DNA of 28,035 nucleotides, taken from Alkalimonas sp. Lineage in GTDB: Bacteria > Pseudomonadota > Gammaproteobacteria > Enterobacterales > Alteromonadaceae. The stretch is from positions 1-28,035 of the forward strand of contig JAIUMG010000003.1 of assembly GCA_022565655.1 (NCBI GenBank), read 5' to 3'. The notes below the pieces were generated by a model. The model ran no database searches, had not been told where the DNA came from, and saw nothing but the letters and a program-made list of their open reading frames with translations. The translations under genes were made by a program, and so were the position numbers. Below, piece by piece: positions 1-7,320 of this stretch (position 1 is its first letter; every line of letters starts with the position of its first letter).

Positions 1-649
1 CCATCGGGCTGACCACACCGGGAATGGACATCGAGGCCTGTACAGCTTGCAGCAGGCTGCCTTCAGCCAGCACCACCGCATCCCCGGTGACCAGATCAGC
101 AGCAACCGCCCGAAACGGCACCGCCAACGCATCAAAATCTAACTGATTGGCTTGCACACCAAAGGCTCGTTGCAACAATTCAGCCATGGCCTGTCCATGC
201 AACACCCCTTTCGGCAAATGGACGCCATCAAGCCGGACGCCAAGTTCTAATTGGATCGGATACGCATCGCGTTGCTGCTTGCGCCTTGCGGGCATTTCAT
301 GGCGCTGAACTCGGTCCTGAAAGCCGTCACTCCAGGGCAACTCCTGCAGTATGCGCTCAATCTGATCCGGGCTTTTCCCAGTAGCGTACAAACCACCAAC
401 AAAGGCGCCTATGCTGGTACCTACGACCAGATCAACCGGGATCTGCTGCTCTTCCAGATAACGGATCACCCCAAGATGCGCTCCGCCTCGCGCACCACCG
501 CCACCAAGCACCAGGGCGACACATGGCCGCTCTAGTGCCCTGTCGCAGGGGTGACTGACATCAGGCTTTTCAGCCAGACTGCTGATAGGCAAGAGGCAGA
601 GCAAGCCACAAATCAGCCTCCATGTCTGGCTACTTGCTGTTAGTTGCAT
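1..649 (-). CDS. Exported patatin-like phospholipase (NTE/RssA family), C-terminus outside window
   Basis: Reading leftwards from an ATG at 649, the protein starts with a signal peptide (MQLTASSQTW, then a hydrophobic stretch ending SSLA before EKPD). The patatin core follows: an oxyanion-hole glycine loop (LVLGGGGARGGAHLGV, about residues 45-60) and a GTSIGA nucleophile elbow (GxSxG). The catalytic Asp-Gly motif would lie beyond the left edge, so only 216 codons are visible. Patatin enzymes hydrolyse acyl esters of phospholipids. An export signal directly before the patatin domain is typical of PlpD-type (type Vd) secreted patatins, which carry a C-terminal POTRA and BamA-like barrel; that half cannot be seen here, so the type is inferred. 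AGGA lies 6 bases before the start. The gene is divergent from the cupredoxin gene at 764. Confidence 0.88.
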   Translation of the reverse strand, partial: MQLTASSQTWRLICGLLCLLPISSLAEKPDVSHPCDRALERPCVALVLGGGGARGGAHLGVIRYLEEQQIPVDLVVGTSIGAFVGGLYATGKSPDQIERILQELPWSDGFQDRVQRHEMPARRKQQRDAYPIQLELGVRLDGVHLPKGVLHGQAMAELLQRAFGVQANQLDFDALAVPFRAVAADLVTGDAVVLAEGSLLQAVQASMSIPGVVSPM

Positions 650-716
650 AACAAATCCTGGCTTCTGGTCGATTGTATTTGAGTCCGGCCCAACACCTTG
701 CTAAGGTGAATACAGC

Positions 717-737
717 CACAAAATAATAATTTTTGTG
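717..737. promoter_or_regulatory. Inverted repeat in divergent promoter region, possible operator
   Basis: Seven-base perfect arms CACAAAA and TTTTGTG flank the A/T-only spacer TAATAAT. It lies 26 bases before the cupredoxin gene and between two divergent genes, a usual place for an operator. It does not match a Fur, Fnr or NsrR consensus that I can recall, and no convincing -35/-10 pair was identified around it. Its function is inference from symmetry and position only. Confidence 0.3.
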
Positions 738-763
738 CCATAAGCTACCCTGAGGCTGTTGCT

Positions 764-1408
764 ATGTCATTATCTGTCATTTTTACCACACTTTGCTTAC
801 TTTGCAGCCTAGTCGCTTGGAATGCAACTGCCGGTGATTGGCAATTTAGCATCCTGGATCAATATGGCGCCCCCCTTGAGGATGCCGTGGTGGAACTGCT
901 TCCTCTGGGGCAAACAGAGGCGGCTACTGAAACAAGCCAACAGGCCACTATCAAGCAGCAGGGGCTGAATTTTGTACCTTTTGTCTCCGCAGTTCAGGTC
1001 GGTACATTGATCGACTTCCCGAATTTAGATCGGACACGACATCATGTGTACTCTTTCTCTGCCGCCAAGATGTTCGAAATTCAGTTGTATCATGATCAAC
1101 CAGAAGCCCCTATTGAGTTTGATACCCCAGGTATTGTCGCCTTGGGCTGCAATATTCATGATTACATGGAAGCATATATTTTTATCAGCGAAAGTCATTT
1201 GTTTGCGGTCACCGATGAGCAGGGCCAGGCGCATTTTCATGCGCTGCCCAAAGGGGATTACCAGCTGACCATCTGGCACCCGTTTCAACAACAGGAGCTT
1301 GCCCCCCAACCGCTCAGCTTTTCTGAACTGCCCAAGGTCAGTCAGTACCAGCTTGATGTCATCCATCGTCCCAAACAGCCCACCCCACAGCGTGGGTTTG
1401 GCAGCTGA
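764..1408 (+). CDS. Exported cupredoxin-domain protein ('methylamine utilization protein'-like)
   Basis: 214 aa. Residues 1-23 form a signal peptide (hydrophobic core, ATAG cleavage region), so the protein should be periplasmic. The start of the mature part (DWQFSILDQYGAPLEDAVVE) and the region around 148-172 resemble carboxypeptidase-regulatory-like beta-sandwich segments. Between them is a blue-copper fold signature: His94 in TRHHVYSF, then Cys129, His132 and Met135 in GCNIHDYM. The C-x2-H-x2-M spacing is that of amicyanin. It is therefore likely to bind type-1 copper and carry electrons or store or sense copper; the partner is unknown. No methylamine dehydrogenase gene is nearby, so the common database name should not be read as a function. 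GAGG precedes the ATG by 8 bases. The gene is first in a cluster with GGDEF-EAL, DUF3034 and truncated haemoglobin genes. Confidence 0.82.
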   Translation: MSLSVIFTTLCLLCSLVAWNATAGDWQFSILDQYGAPLEDAVVELLPLGQTEAATETSQQATIKQQGLNFVPFVSAVQVGTLIDFPNLDRTRHHVYSFSAAKMFEIQLYHDQPEAPIEFDTPGIVALGCNIHDYMEAYIFISESHLFAVTDEQGQAHFHALPKGDYQLTIWHPFQQQELAPQPLSFSELPKVSQYQLDVIHRPKQPTPQRGFGS

Positions 1409-1419
1409 AGGCCGCTAGC

Positions 1420-3759
1420 ATGTTTTCCTCACTGCGCAGCAGGCTGCTGATTGTCATCACGCTCTTGCTCAGCCTGATGGCGCTGGCTACCGCCATGGCC
1501 AGCCTGAAAGCGATGAAAGACGACAGTCAGCAACAAGCCCACCAGGTCCTTAGCGTCGCCACCAATGTGTTTGAGCAGCTACTGGCTGATCGCTCCAGTC
1601 AGTTAAGTCAATCCGTGCAAGTGCTGGCGGCAGACTTTGCTTTTCGACGAGCAGTGGCAACATCAGAATCCGACACCATACAATCGGTGCTGGAAAACCA
1701 TGGCAGCCGTATTGAAGCTCAGCTGGTTATCTTGTTAAGCACCCAAGGTGAACTGCTCGCCAGTACTCAGCCTGAGTTGGATAAAAGCCGGTTAACCACG
1801 CTTTTATCCGGGTCGCAGTGGCAAACGGCCCAGTCGCATAGTAGCATCCAACGGATTGCTGAACAGGCGTATCAATTGGTGCTGGTGCCGGTTCGGGCGC
1901 CATCTGTGATTGCCTGGGTGGGCATGGGTTTCGAGTTGGATACTGAGCTTGCCACGCAGCTTAAAAGCATTACCGGGTTGGATATTAGCTTTACCCTGAT
2001 GCAACAGCAGGGTGAGACTGCTGATATTCAGTGGCTTAGCTCCACCCTAGCACAACACAGCAGGCAACAAGTACAGCTCAGTGCCAAGCAATATACCGCG
2101 GCACAAACCGAGCCGGTAAGTAGCGCGGATCTCAGTTATCTCTCCATGGCACGGCCACTGGATGCCGATGAGCAATTATGGGCTTTGTTGCACTTGCCTA
2201 ACAGCCGCTGGCTACAAAGTTATCAGAACATGCGCGAGCAACTGCTGCTGATTTTTGGCATTGCCCTGATGATTGCGTTAGTTGCAGCTTACTGGATGGC
2301 GCGCAGCATTACTCAGCCACTGCAACAGCTCACCCGCTTTGCCACCGAGCTGGGTGAAGGCCGAAACCCCGATAACCTGCCGCAGACCTATGGTGAGGTC
2401 GGGGTGCTGAGCAGCACCTTAAGTCAAATGCAACAAAGCCTGTCTGAGCGTGAACAGCGCCTTATTTACAATGCAGAACATGATGCTTTAACCGATTTGT
2501 ACAACCGGCGAGCAGCCGAGCTGAGAGTCGCTGAGTTCGCCCAGCAGCAATCGGGTATTTTGTTGCTGTTGAATATTCGTCAGTTCCGTCATATTAATGA
2601 TGCGTTTGGTTTTGACACTGGTGATGCTTTGTTGAAACAGCTGGCCGATCGCCTGCAGCTGCTTAAACCGGAGCCAGAGCTAACCGCCCGACTAGGCAGT
2701 GACGAGTTTCTGCTGTTATGGCAAGAGCAACCGCACTGCATTGTCACTGCCATCGCAAGCCTGTTATCGCCTTATCAACTTGACGGAACCAGCATTTCAC
2801 TCAAGCTGAGTATTGGCTATTACGCATTTCAGGCTTTAAAGGAGCATCCCCTGCCGGTGAATACCTTATTCCGTCGGGTGGATATTGCCAGTGCCCATGC
2901 CAAACTCGCTGTTGATGGTATCGCCAGCTATCAGGCCGGTCAGGACGAAAGTCACCTGCGGGAAATGACCATTATCCAGCAACTTCCTGTAGCCTTGCAG
3001 AGCAATCAACTCAGCATCTGCTATCAACCCAAAGTGTCGCTGCAGACACGCAGCTGTGAAGCGGCTGAGGCACTGATCCGCTGGCATCACCCAGAACTGG
3101 GCTTTATCCCGCCCGATGAGTTTATCCGCTTGGCTGAGCATTCTGGTCATATTCAGTTGATCACCGACTGGATGTTAGAACAAGTCATTATGCAGGCAGC
3201 CGCCTGGGCTTCGCATCGACCACTGCGGCTTGCCGTCAATCTATCGCCGTTTGATCTAACCGATACCAGCTTACCCGAGCGGATAGAACAGCTGTTGCTG
3301 CAACATCAAGTGCCTGCCAGCGCCTTAGGTCTCGAAGTTACAGAAGGCGCTGTGATGCAAGACCCTGCCCGGGTGATCACGATTTTGCAGCAACTAAACG
3401 ATTTAGGCATTGAACTAGCCATTGATGACTTTGGTACCGGCCATTCTTCGCTTGCTTACCTGAAGCAGTTGCCTGTACATGAAGTAAAAATTGACCGGGC
3501 TTTTATTCGTGATATTGAACACAATGCCAAAGATGCGCTGATTGTCAAAGCAGCCACTGAATTAGCACATGGTCTACAATTTAAAGTCACTGCAGAGGGG
3601 CTGGAGAACCAAGCCGGGTTGAGCCGCTTGCAGCACTTCGGCTGCGATACGGTGCAGGGCTATTATTTTGCCAAACCATTATCAGCTGAATTATTCATGG
3701 ACTGGCGGGAAGCCTTTCCACAACAACAAGAAAAATTTCAAATAATGGAGTCTGAATGA
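1420..3759 (+). CDS. Membrane GGDEF-EAL protein, probable c-di-GMP phosphodiesterase
   Basis: 779 aa. The order is TM1 (about 7-28), a periplasmic sensor region (30-272, Cache-like by size and position), TM2 (273-293), HAMP (294-346), GGDEF (350-510) and EAL (520-770). The GGDEF half is degenerate: the signature is GSDEF (426-430), and the metal-binding LDID/FK segment reads LNIRQFRHIND, with Asn385 where the first Asp is expected. The EAL half keeps the expected residues: EAL at 550-552, NLSP (Asn607), LEVTEG (Glu639), IDDFGTG (Asp669-Asp670), KID (Lys690) and AEGLE near 725. The expected activity is hydrolysis of c-di-GMP at the inner membrane, controlled by a periplasmic signal. AAGG lies 9 bases before the ATG. 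The stop overlaps the next start (ATGA at 3756-3759), so translation is probably coupled. An allosteric GTP-binding role for the GGDEF half is possible. Confidence 0.93.
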   Translation: MFSSLRSRLLIVITLLLSLMALATAMASLKAMKDDSQQQAHQVLSVATNVFEQLLADRSSQLSQSVQVLAADFAFRRAVATSESDTIQSVLENHGSRIEAQLVILLSTQGELLASTQPELDKSRLTTLLSGSQWQTAQSHSSIQRIAEQAYQLVLVPVRAPSVIAWVGMGFELDTELATQLKSITGLDISFTLMQQQGETADIQWLSSTLAQHSRQQVQLSAKQYTAAQTEPVSSADLSYLSMARPLDADEQLWALLHLPNSRWLQSYQNMREQLLLIFGIALMIALVAAYWMARSITQPLQQLTRFATELGEGRNPDNLPQTYGEVGVLSSTLSQMQQSLSEREQRLIYNAEHDALTDLYNRRAAELRVAEFAQQQSGILLLLNIRQFRHINDAFGFDTGDALLKQLADRLQLLKPEPELTARLGSDEFLLLWQEQPHCIVTAIASLLSPYQLDGTSISLKLSIGYYAFQALKEHPLPVNTLFRRVDIASAHAKLAVDGIASYQAGQDESHLREMTIIQQLPVALQSNQLSICYQPKVSLQTRSCEAAEALIRWHHPELGFIPPDEFIRLAEHSGHIQLITDWMLEQVIMQAAAWASHRPLRLAVNLSPFDLTDTSLPERIEQLLLQHQVPASALGLEVTEGAVMQDPARVITILQQLNDLGIELAIDDFGTGHSSLAYLKQLPVHEVKIDRAFIRDIEHNAKDALIVKAATELAHGLQFKVTAEGLENQAGLSRLQHFGCDTVQGYYFAKPLSAELFMDWREAFPQQQEKFQIMESE

Positions 3760-4583
3760 TGAGGATGCTACTTTTGTTACTACTGTTGATCAGCTGCTCC
3801 ACGCTGGCCAATAGCCGTGTCATCGCGACCGGTGGAGCGACCTCCATCGAGGGAAGTGCCGGCGGTGGCATTGTCCCCTGGGCGGTGATCAATGGCTACA
3901 ATAGCAATGACGAATGGTCGGCCAATGCATTTATCAGCCGGGTCAGTGTCGATGACTTCACCCTGAACACTAGCGGTGTCGGCCTGAGCCTGGACAATCG
4001 CTGGGAATTTTCTTACGCCCGCCAGCAATTTAAACTGGATACGATTGGCGGCCAATTACGGCAAGATATCCTGGGTGTCAAATACCGCCTGACTGGCGAT
4101 CTGCTGTACACTGCGATGCCTCAGCTAAGTGTTGGCGCTCAGTATAAACGACACCTGGATTTTGATTTACCTGCTGCCGTTGGCGCTCGCTCACGCGATG
4201 GTATCGATCTGTATCTGGCTGCCAGCAAAGTCTGGCTGGATGCAATTGCCGGTCGCAACGTATTACTCAATGCCACTGTCAGAGCCACCAAAGCCAACCA
4301 AACCGGCCTGCTCGGTTTTGGCAGTGATAACAGCAACAGCTACCAGCTGATGCTGGAAAGCTCGGCGGCCATACTGCTGACGCATCAACTGGCAGTGGGT
4401 GTTGAGTTTAAGCAAAAGCCCAATCAGCTGGCTTTTGCGGATGAACAGCATTGGCGCGATATTTTTGTCGCCTGGTTTATCAATCGAAACCTCTCTGTAA
4501 CTGCCGCCTATACAGATCTCGGCAGTATAGCCGGGCTGAGTTCGCAGCAAGGGTGGTATCTCTCTTTAGAAGGAACCTGGTAA
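3756..4583 (+). CDS. DUF3034-like outer-membrane beta-barrel protein
   Basis: 275 aa with a signal peptide (MMRMLLLLLLLISCSTLANS). The mature start (VIATGGATSIEGSAGGGIVP, followed by WAVINGY) matches my memory of the DUF3034 family, whose function is not known. The rest is made of alternating polar and hydrophobic strands, with many Tyr and Trp residues at strand ends, and the protein ends in an aromatic residue (EGTW), all as expected for a barrel in the outer membrane. ATG 3756 overlaps the upstream stop; ATG 3759 is an equally possible start, with GGAG 5 bases before 3756. The stop TAA shares a base with the next ATG (TAATG), so it appears coupled to the truncated haemoglobin gene. A pore, or a platform for the lipoprotein, are inferences. 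Confidence 0.8.
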   Translation: MMRMLLLLLLLISCSTLANSRVIATGGATSIEGSAGGGIVPWAVINGYNSNDEWSANAFISRVSVDDFTLNTSGVGLSLDNRWEFSYARQQFKLDTIGGQLRQDILGVKYRLTGDLLYTAMPQLSVGAQYKRHLDFDLPAAVGARSRDGIDLYLAASKVWLDAIAGRNVLLNATVRATKANQTGLLGFGSDNSNSYQLMLESSAAILLTHQLAVGVEFKQKPNQLAFADEQHWRDIFVAWFINRNLSVTAAYTDLGSIAGLSSQQGWYLSLEGTW

Positions 4584-5008
4584 TGAAACTCTGGAAACTG
4601 ATAGGTATTTTGGCCTGCGGCTCAGGCTTACTGGCTTGTAGCAGCCAGCCTGCTCCGTCGCTATATCAGCAGCTGGGTGGGGAATCGGGCATTGCGGCCA
4701 TTACCGATGGTTTATTGCACCACATTGAACACGATCCATTGATCGTCGATCACTTCCGCGATACTGATATTCCTCGTTTTCGTGATTTATTGGCTGAGCA
4801 GCTCTGTGATCTATCCGGTGGGCCGTGCGTTTATTCCGGTGCGACCATGGAAGAAAGTCATACCGGCCTGAACCTGACAACGCGTGATTTTGACCGCCTA
4901 GTCAACCATTTAATCAGCGTAATGCAACAAGAGGGGATTTCCTATGCAGCCCAGAACCAGCTGCTGGCACTACTGGCCCCTATGTATCCTGAGGTGGTTC
5001 GGCGTTAA
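4583..5008 (+). CDS. Truncated haemoglobin (group 1 type) with lipoprotein signal
   Basis: 141 aa. The start at 4583 was chosen over a longer frame because it gives a clean lipoprotein signal (MKLWKLIGILACGSGLLACS, lipobox LLAC with Cys19) and sits in a TAATG overlap with the preceding stop. The mature protein follows the group 1 truncated globin pattern: LYQQLGGESGIAAI at the N-terminus, HDPLIVDHF, a GGP motif (79-81) and proximal haem ligand His93 in EESHTGL. The B10 position, usually Tyr, appears to be Leu45. Cys75 and Cys82 flank the Gly-Gly-Pro turn and could form a disulphide in the periplasm. Globins of this group bind O2 and NO; most are cytoplasmic, so a lipid-anchored envelope form is unusual. 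The gene ends tail to tail with the DUF2798 gene, their stop codons sharing bases in TTAA. Confidence 0.88.
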   Translation: MKLWKLIGILACGSGLLACSSQPAPSLYQQLGGESGIAAITDGLLHHIEHDPLIVDHFRDTDIPRFRDLLAEQLCDLSGGPCVYSGATMEESHTGLNLTTRDFDRLVNHLISVMQQEGISYAAQNQLLALLAPMYPEVVRR

Positions 5009-5232
5009 CTGGCTTTGACCAGCTTAGCCGCCAATTTGCGGCTAAGCGGGGCGAACAGCAGGACCAAAGGAAAAGCACAGGCGTGTGCCACCAGGTAAGC
5101 GTTCAACCATGCCATGAAGAAACCGCTGAACCAACCAAGGTTCAACAATGTTAGAATGCCTGACATTAAAAATGCCATAAAACCGGACATAATAAAGGCG
5201 AATACTAAGGGTTGCAGTTTTGCTGGAAACAT
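5005..5232 (-). CDS. DUF2798 family small membrane protein
   Basis: 75 aa with two hydrophobic segments (about 9-33 and 38-62) and a basic C-terminus (RKLAAKLVKAS). Size and pattern match the DUF2798 family of two-helix inner-membrane proteins, whose function is unknown. The ribosome site is weak (GAGAG just before the ATG). Its stop lies inside TTAA shared with the stop of the truncated haemoglobin gene. It follows the PAS-GGDEF gene on the same strand after 27 bases and may be cotranscribed with it. Confidence 0.75.
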   Translation of the reverse strand: MFPAKLQPLVFAFIMSGFMAFLMSGILTLLNLGWFSGFFMAWLNAYLVAHACAFPLVLLFAPLSRKLAAKLVKAS

Positions 5233-5259
5233 GGCGCTCTCAGAACAAACAAAACGACA

Positions 5260-6189
5260 TTATACAATGTTTGGTTTAGCGACAACACTGCAATTTCGGC
5301 CATCCTCTTTCGCCTGATACAGCGCCTGATCGGCACGCTGTAGCAGTACCGTTAAGCTTTCTCCGGGTTGATGCTCTGCCACTCCGATAGATACTTCAAT
5401 GCACAACTGATGTGCTTTAAACTGAAAAGGCTGATCAATCAGCTGCTGGTGGATCCGCTGAGCCACCTGTATCGCCTCTTCAGCAGGAGTATCGCTCAAC
5501 AAAACCACAAACTCTTCCCCACCGTAACGGGCAAACAAGTCGTACTCACGCAAATGCTGCTTAATTTGCTGGGTCAAAAATTGCAATGCCAAATCGCCAG
5601 CCAGGTGACCATGCTCGTCATTGAGCATTTTAAAATGATCGATATCCAGCATCAATAAACTGCAACTTGCATCGGTTCTGTCCTGATGCAGCAAGACTCG
5701 CTCTGCTTGTTCGGTAAAGGAGCGTCGATTGGCTATTGTAGTAAGTTCATCGGTATTGGCTAAGTGCCGGAGTTGCTGTTCAGCCACTTGCAGAGCCTGC
5801 TGCAACTGCTTCTGAACGGTAATTTCTTTCGCATGCAATAAAATGGCGCCATCCGCGTTACATTGCTCCGACATTAGAAACCAACGCCCATCCAGGGTAT
5901 CGGCTTCAAAAATACGAAATGGCACACTGCGCCTGCGCTGGGCGGCGTACAACAGCCAGTCTTCCAGATCATCTGTTTCTATCTTCAGGCCCTTCTGATG
6001 CTGGTGGCAATAGCGAACAATGGAATCAAAGCGCATGCCGATGAGCTGATCCGTAGGGAGGGCGAAAATATCCCCCAATGCAGGGTTGGCATACACCAAT
6101 TGATCGGCAGCATCAAAAATACCGTACCCATCACCGCTGGAATACAGAAAATCGACCAAAACCTTGTGCATTATTGCGCGCCTGTGCAT
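5260..6189 (-). CDS. PAS-GGDEF diguanylate cyclase
   Basis: 309 aa from ATG 6189, chosen because GGAG lies 5 bases before it. ATGs at 6207 and 6171 are in frame but less well supported. An N-terminal PAS domain (about 8-125; YGIFDAADQLVYANPALGDI) is followed by a short coiled linker and a complete GGDEF domain (about 146-300): LDIDHFKMLND metal site, GGEEF at 223-227, and RxxD (REYD 214-217) exactly five residues upstream, the usual product-inhibition site. The enzyme should make c-di-GMP from two GTP in the cytoplasm; no membrane segment is seen. The PAS ligand is unknown. It is divergent from the hydroxyacid dehydrogenase gene and upstream of the DUF2798 gene. It may oppose the EAL protein at 1420, but that is inference. 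Confidence 0.93.
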   Translation of the reverse strand: MHRRAIMHKVLVDFLYSSGDGYGIFDAADQLVYANPALGDIFALPTDQLIGMRFDSIVRYCHQHQKGLKIETDDLEDWLLYAAQRRRSVPFRIFEADTLDGRWFLMSEQCNADGAILLHAKEITVQKQLQQALQVAEQQLRHLANTDELTTIANRRSFTEQAERVLLHQDRTDASCSLLMLDIDHFKMLNDEHGHLAGDLALQFLTQQIKQHLREYDLFARYGGEEFVVLLSDTPAEEAIQVAQRIHQQLIDQPFQFKAHQLCIEVSIGVAEHQPGESLTVLLQRADQALYQAKEDGRNCSVVAKPNIV

Positions 6190-6269
6190 TTTCACTCCAA
6201 CAAGCATAGCCTACGTTGCTAAGAGCAGGTAGGATCAACCGAACTATCGCTTCATACACTGGAGACATT

Positions 6270-7214
6270 ATGGCCTTGCCACATGCTGTTTTTCTGGATG
6301 CTGGCTCAGTTGGCGATGCTGACCTTAGCCCGCTGCATCAATTGGCTATTGAGCTGACACTGTTCGCAGAAACCAAACCCAGCCAGGTGCTGGCTCGCCT
6401 GCAAGATGCAACCATCGCTATCGTCAATAAAACGGAGCTGACTGCCGAAGTCATGCAGCAATTGCCCCAGCTGAAGTACATCGCAGTCACTGCAACAGGC
6501 CTGAATAATATTGATGTAGCCGCAGCCCGACAAGCTGGCATTTGGGTGCAAAATGTGCAGCACTATGCCACGGCCTCTGTTGCTCAGCATGTGTTTGCCT
6601 TGCTGCTGCAACTGACCAATCAATGTCAGGCTTATCAACAAGCCATCCGGGACGGTCGGTGGAGCCAGAGCGCACACTTTTGTTTGCTGGATTACCCCAT
6701 GATCGAACTGGCAGGAAAAACACTTTGCATCATCGGTTATGGAACCTTAGGGCAGGCGACGGCGCAACTAGCCAAAGCATTTGGCATGCAGGTCATCATT
6801 GCCGAACGGCCCGGTATCGCTTGTCGCCCAAATCGGGTTGCTTTTGATAAGGCGTTGACCATGGCCGATGTGATTTCGTTGCACTGCCCGCTGACTCAGC
6901 AAAATCATCATTTAATCAGCAGCGCCCAGCTCAGGCTCATGAAGCCAACGGCCATTGTGATTAATACTGCCCGTGGGGCTTTAATCGATACTCAGGCATT
7001 ACTTGATGCGCTGCGCAGCGAAACCTTGTACGCCGCAGCCCTTGATGTGCTGGATACCGAGCCGCCACCAGCAGACCACCCAGCGCTGTTAAAGCCACAT
7101 CCTCGTCTACTACTCAGTCCTCATGTAGCTTGGGCAACAGCAGAAGCGCGTGCTCGGTTAATACAACAAGTAGCCCGGGATTTATCACAATGGTTATCAG
7201 CCCAGTCAATCTGA
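6270..7214 (+). CDS. D-2-hydroxyacid dehydrogenase (glycerate dehydrogenase/hydroxypyruvate reductase-like)
   Basis: 314 aa from ATG 6270, which has GGAG 5 bases upstream; a longer in-frame start at 6216 lacks a good ribosome site. The NAD-binding Rossmann loop is GYGTLG (156-161). The catalytic trio of the family is present: Arg235 (NTARGALID), Glu264 (DTEPP) and His285 (SPHVAWAT). The family reduces 2-keto acids to D-2-hydroxyacids with NAD(P)H in the cytoplasm. Overall length and the TATGLNNIDVAAA substrate-loop region resemble HprA-like glycerate dehydrogenases, but the exact substrate cannot be read from sequence. A hairpin starts at the last base of the stop codon. Confidence 0.9.
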   Translation: MALPHAVFLDAGSVGDADLSPLHQLAIELTLFAETKPSQVLARLQDATIAIVNKTELTAEVMQQLPQLKYIAVTATGLNNIDVAAARQAGIWVQNVQHYATASVAQHVFALLLQLTNQCQAYQQAIRDGRWSQSAHFCLLDYPMIELAGKTLCIIGYGTLGQATAQLAKAFGMQVIIAERPGIACRPNRVAFDKALTMADVISLHCPLTQQNHHLISSAQLRLMKPTAIVINTARGALIDTQALLDALRSETLYAAALDVLDTEPPPADHPALLKPHPRLLLSPHVAWATAEARARLIQQVARDLSQWLSAQSI

Positions 7215-7232
7215 AGCAGCGAACCGCTGCTT
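7214..7232 (+). terminator. Hairpin at the end of the hydroxyacid dehydrogenase gene
   Basis: Eight-base perfect arms AAGCAGCG and CGCTGCTT surround a three-base loop (AAC), starting at the last base of the stop codon. Only a short T stretch (GTTTGG) follows, so it is a weak intrinsic terminator or an RNA-stabilising hairpin. Confidence 0.45.
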
Positions 7233-7320
7233 GTTTGGCTATAAAGCTGTACAGCATGCCGAAAGTCGCGCAAAATAACATTTGACTTAAAATTACTTAC
7301 AAAAAAGACATGATGACCTC

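Noticed and set aside
251..535. 94-residue open frame on the plus strand
   Set aside because: It lies antisense to the patatin gene, has no ribosome site and shows no recognisable motif, while the minus strand has a clear signal peptide and catalytic motifs.
717..737. Palindrome as a Fur box
   Set aside because: It lacks the GATAAT repeats of a Fur site; kept only as an unassigned inverted repeat.
764..1408. Role in methylamine oxidation suggested by the usual family name
   Set aside because: No other methylamine gene is in the window and the cluster partners point elsewhere.
4451..4582. N-terminal extension of the truncated haemoglobin frame
   Set aside because: It would overlap the DUF3034 gene by 133 bases and hide the lipoprotein signal that begins exactly at ATG 4583.
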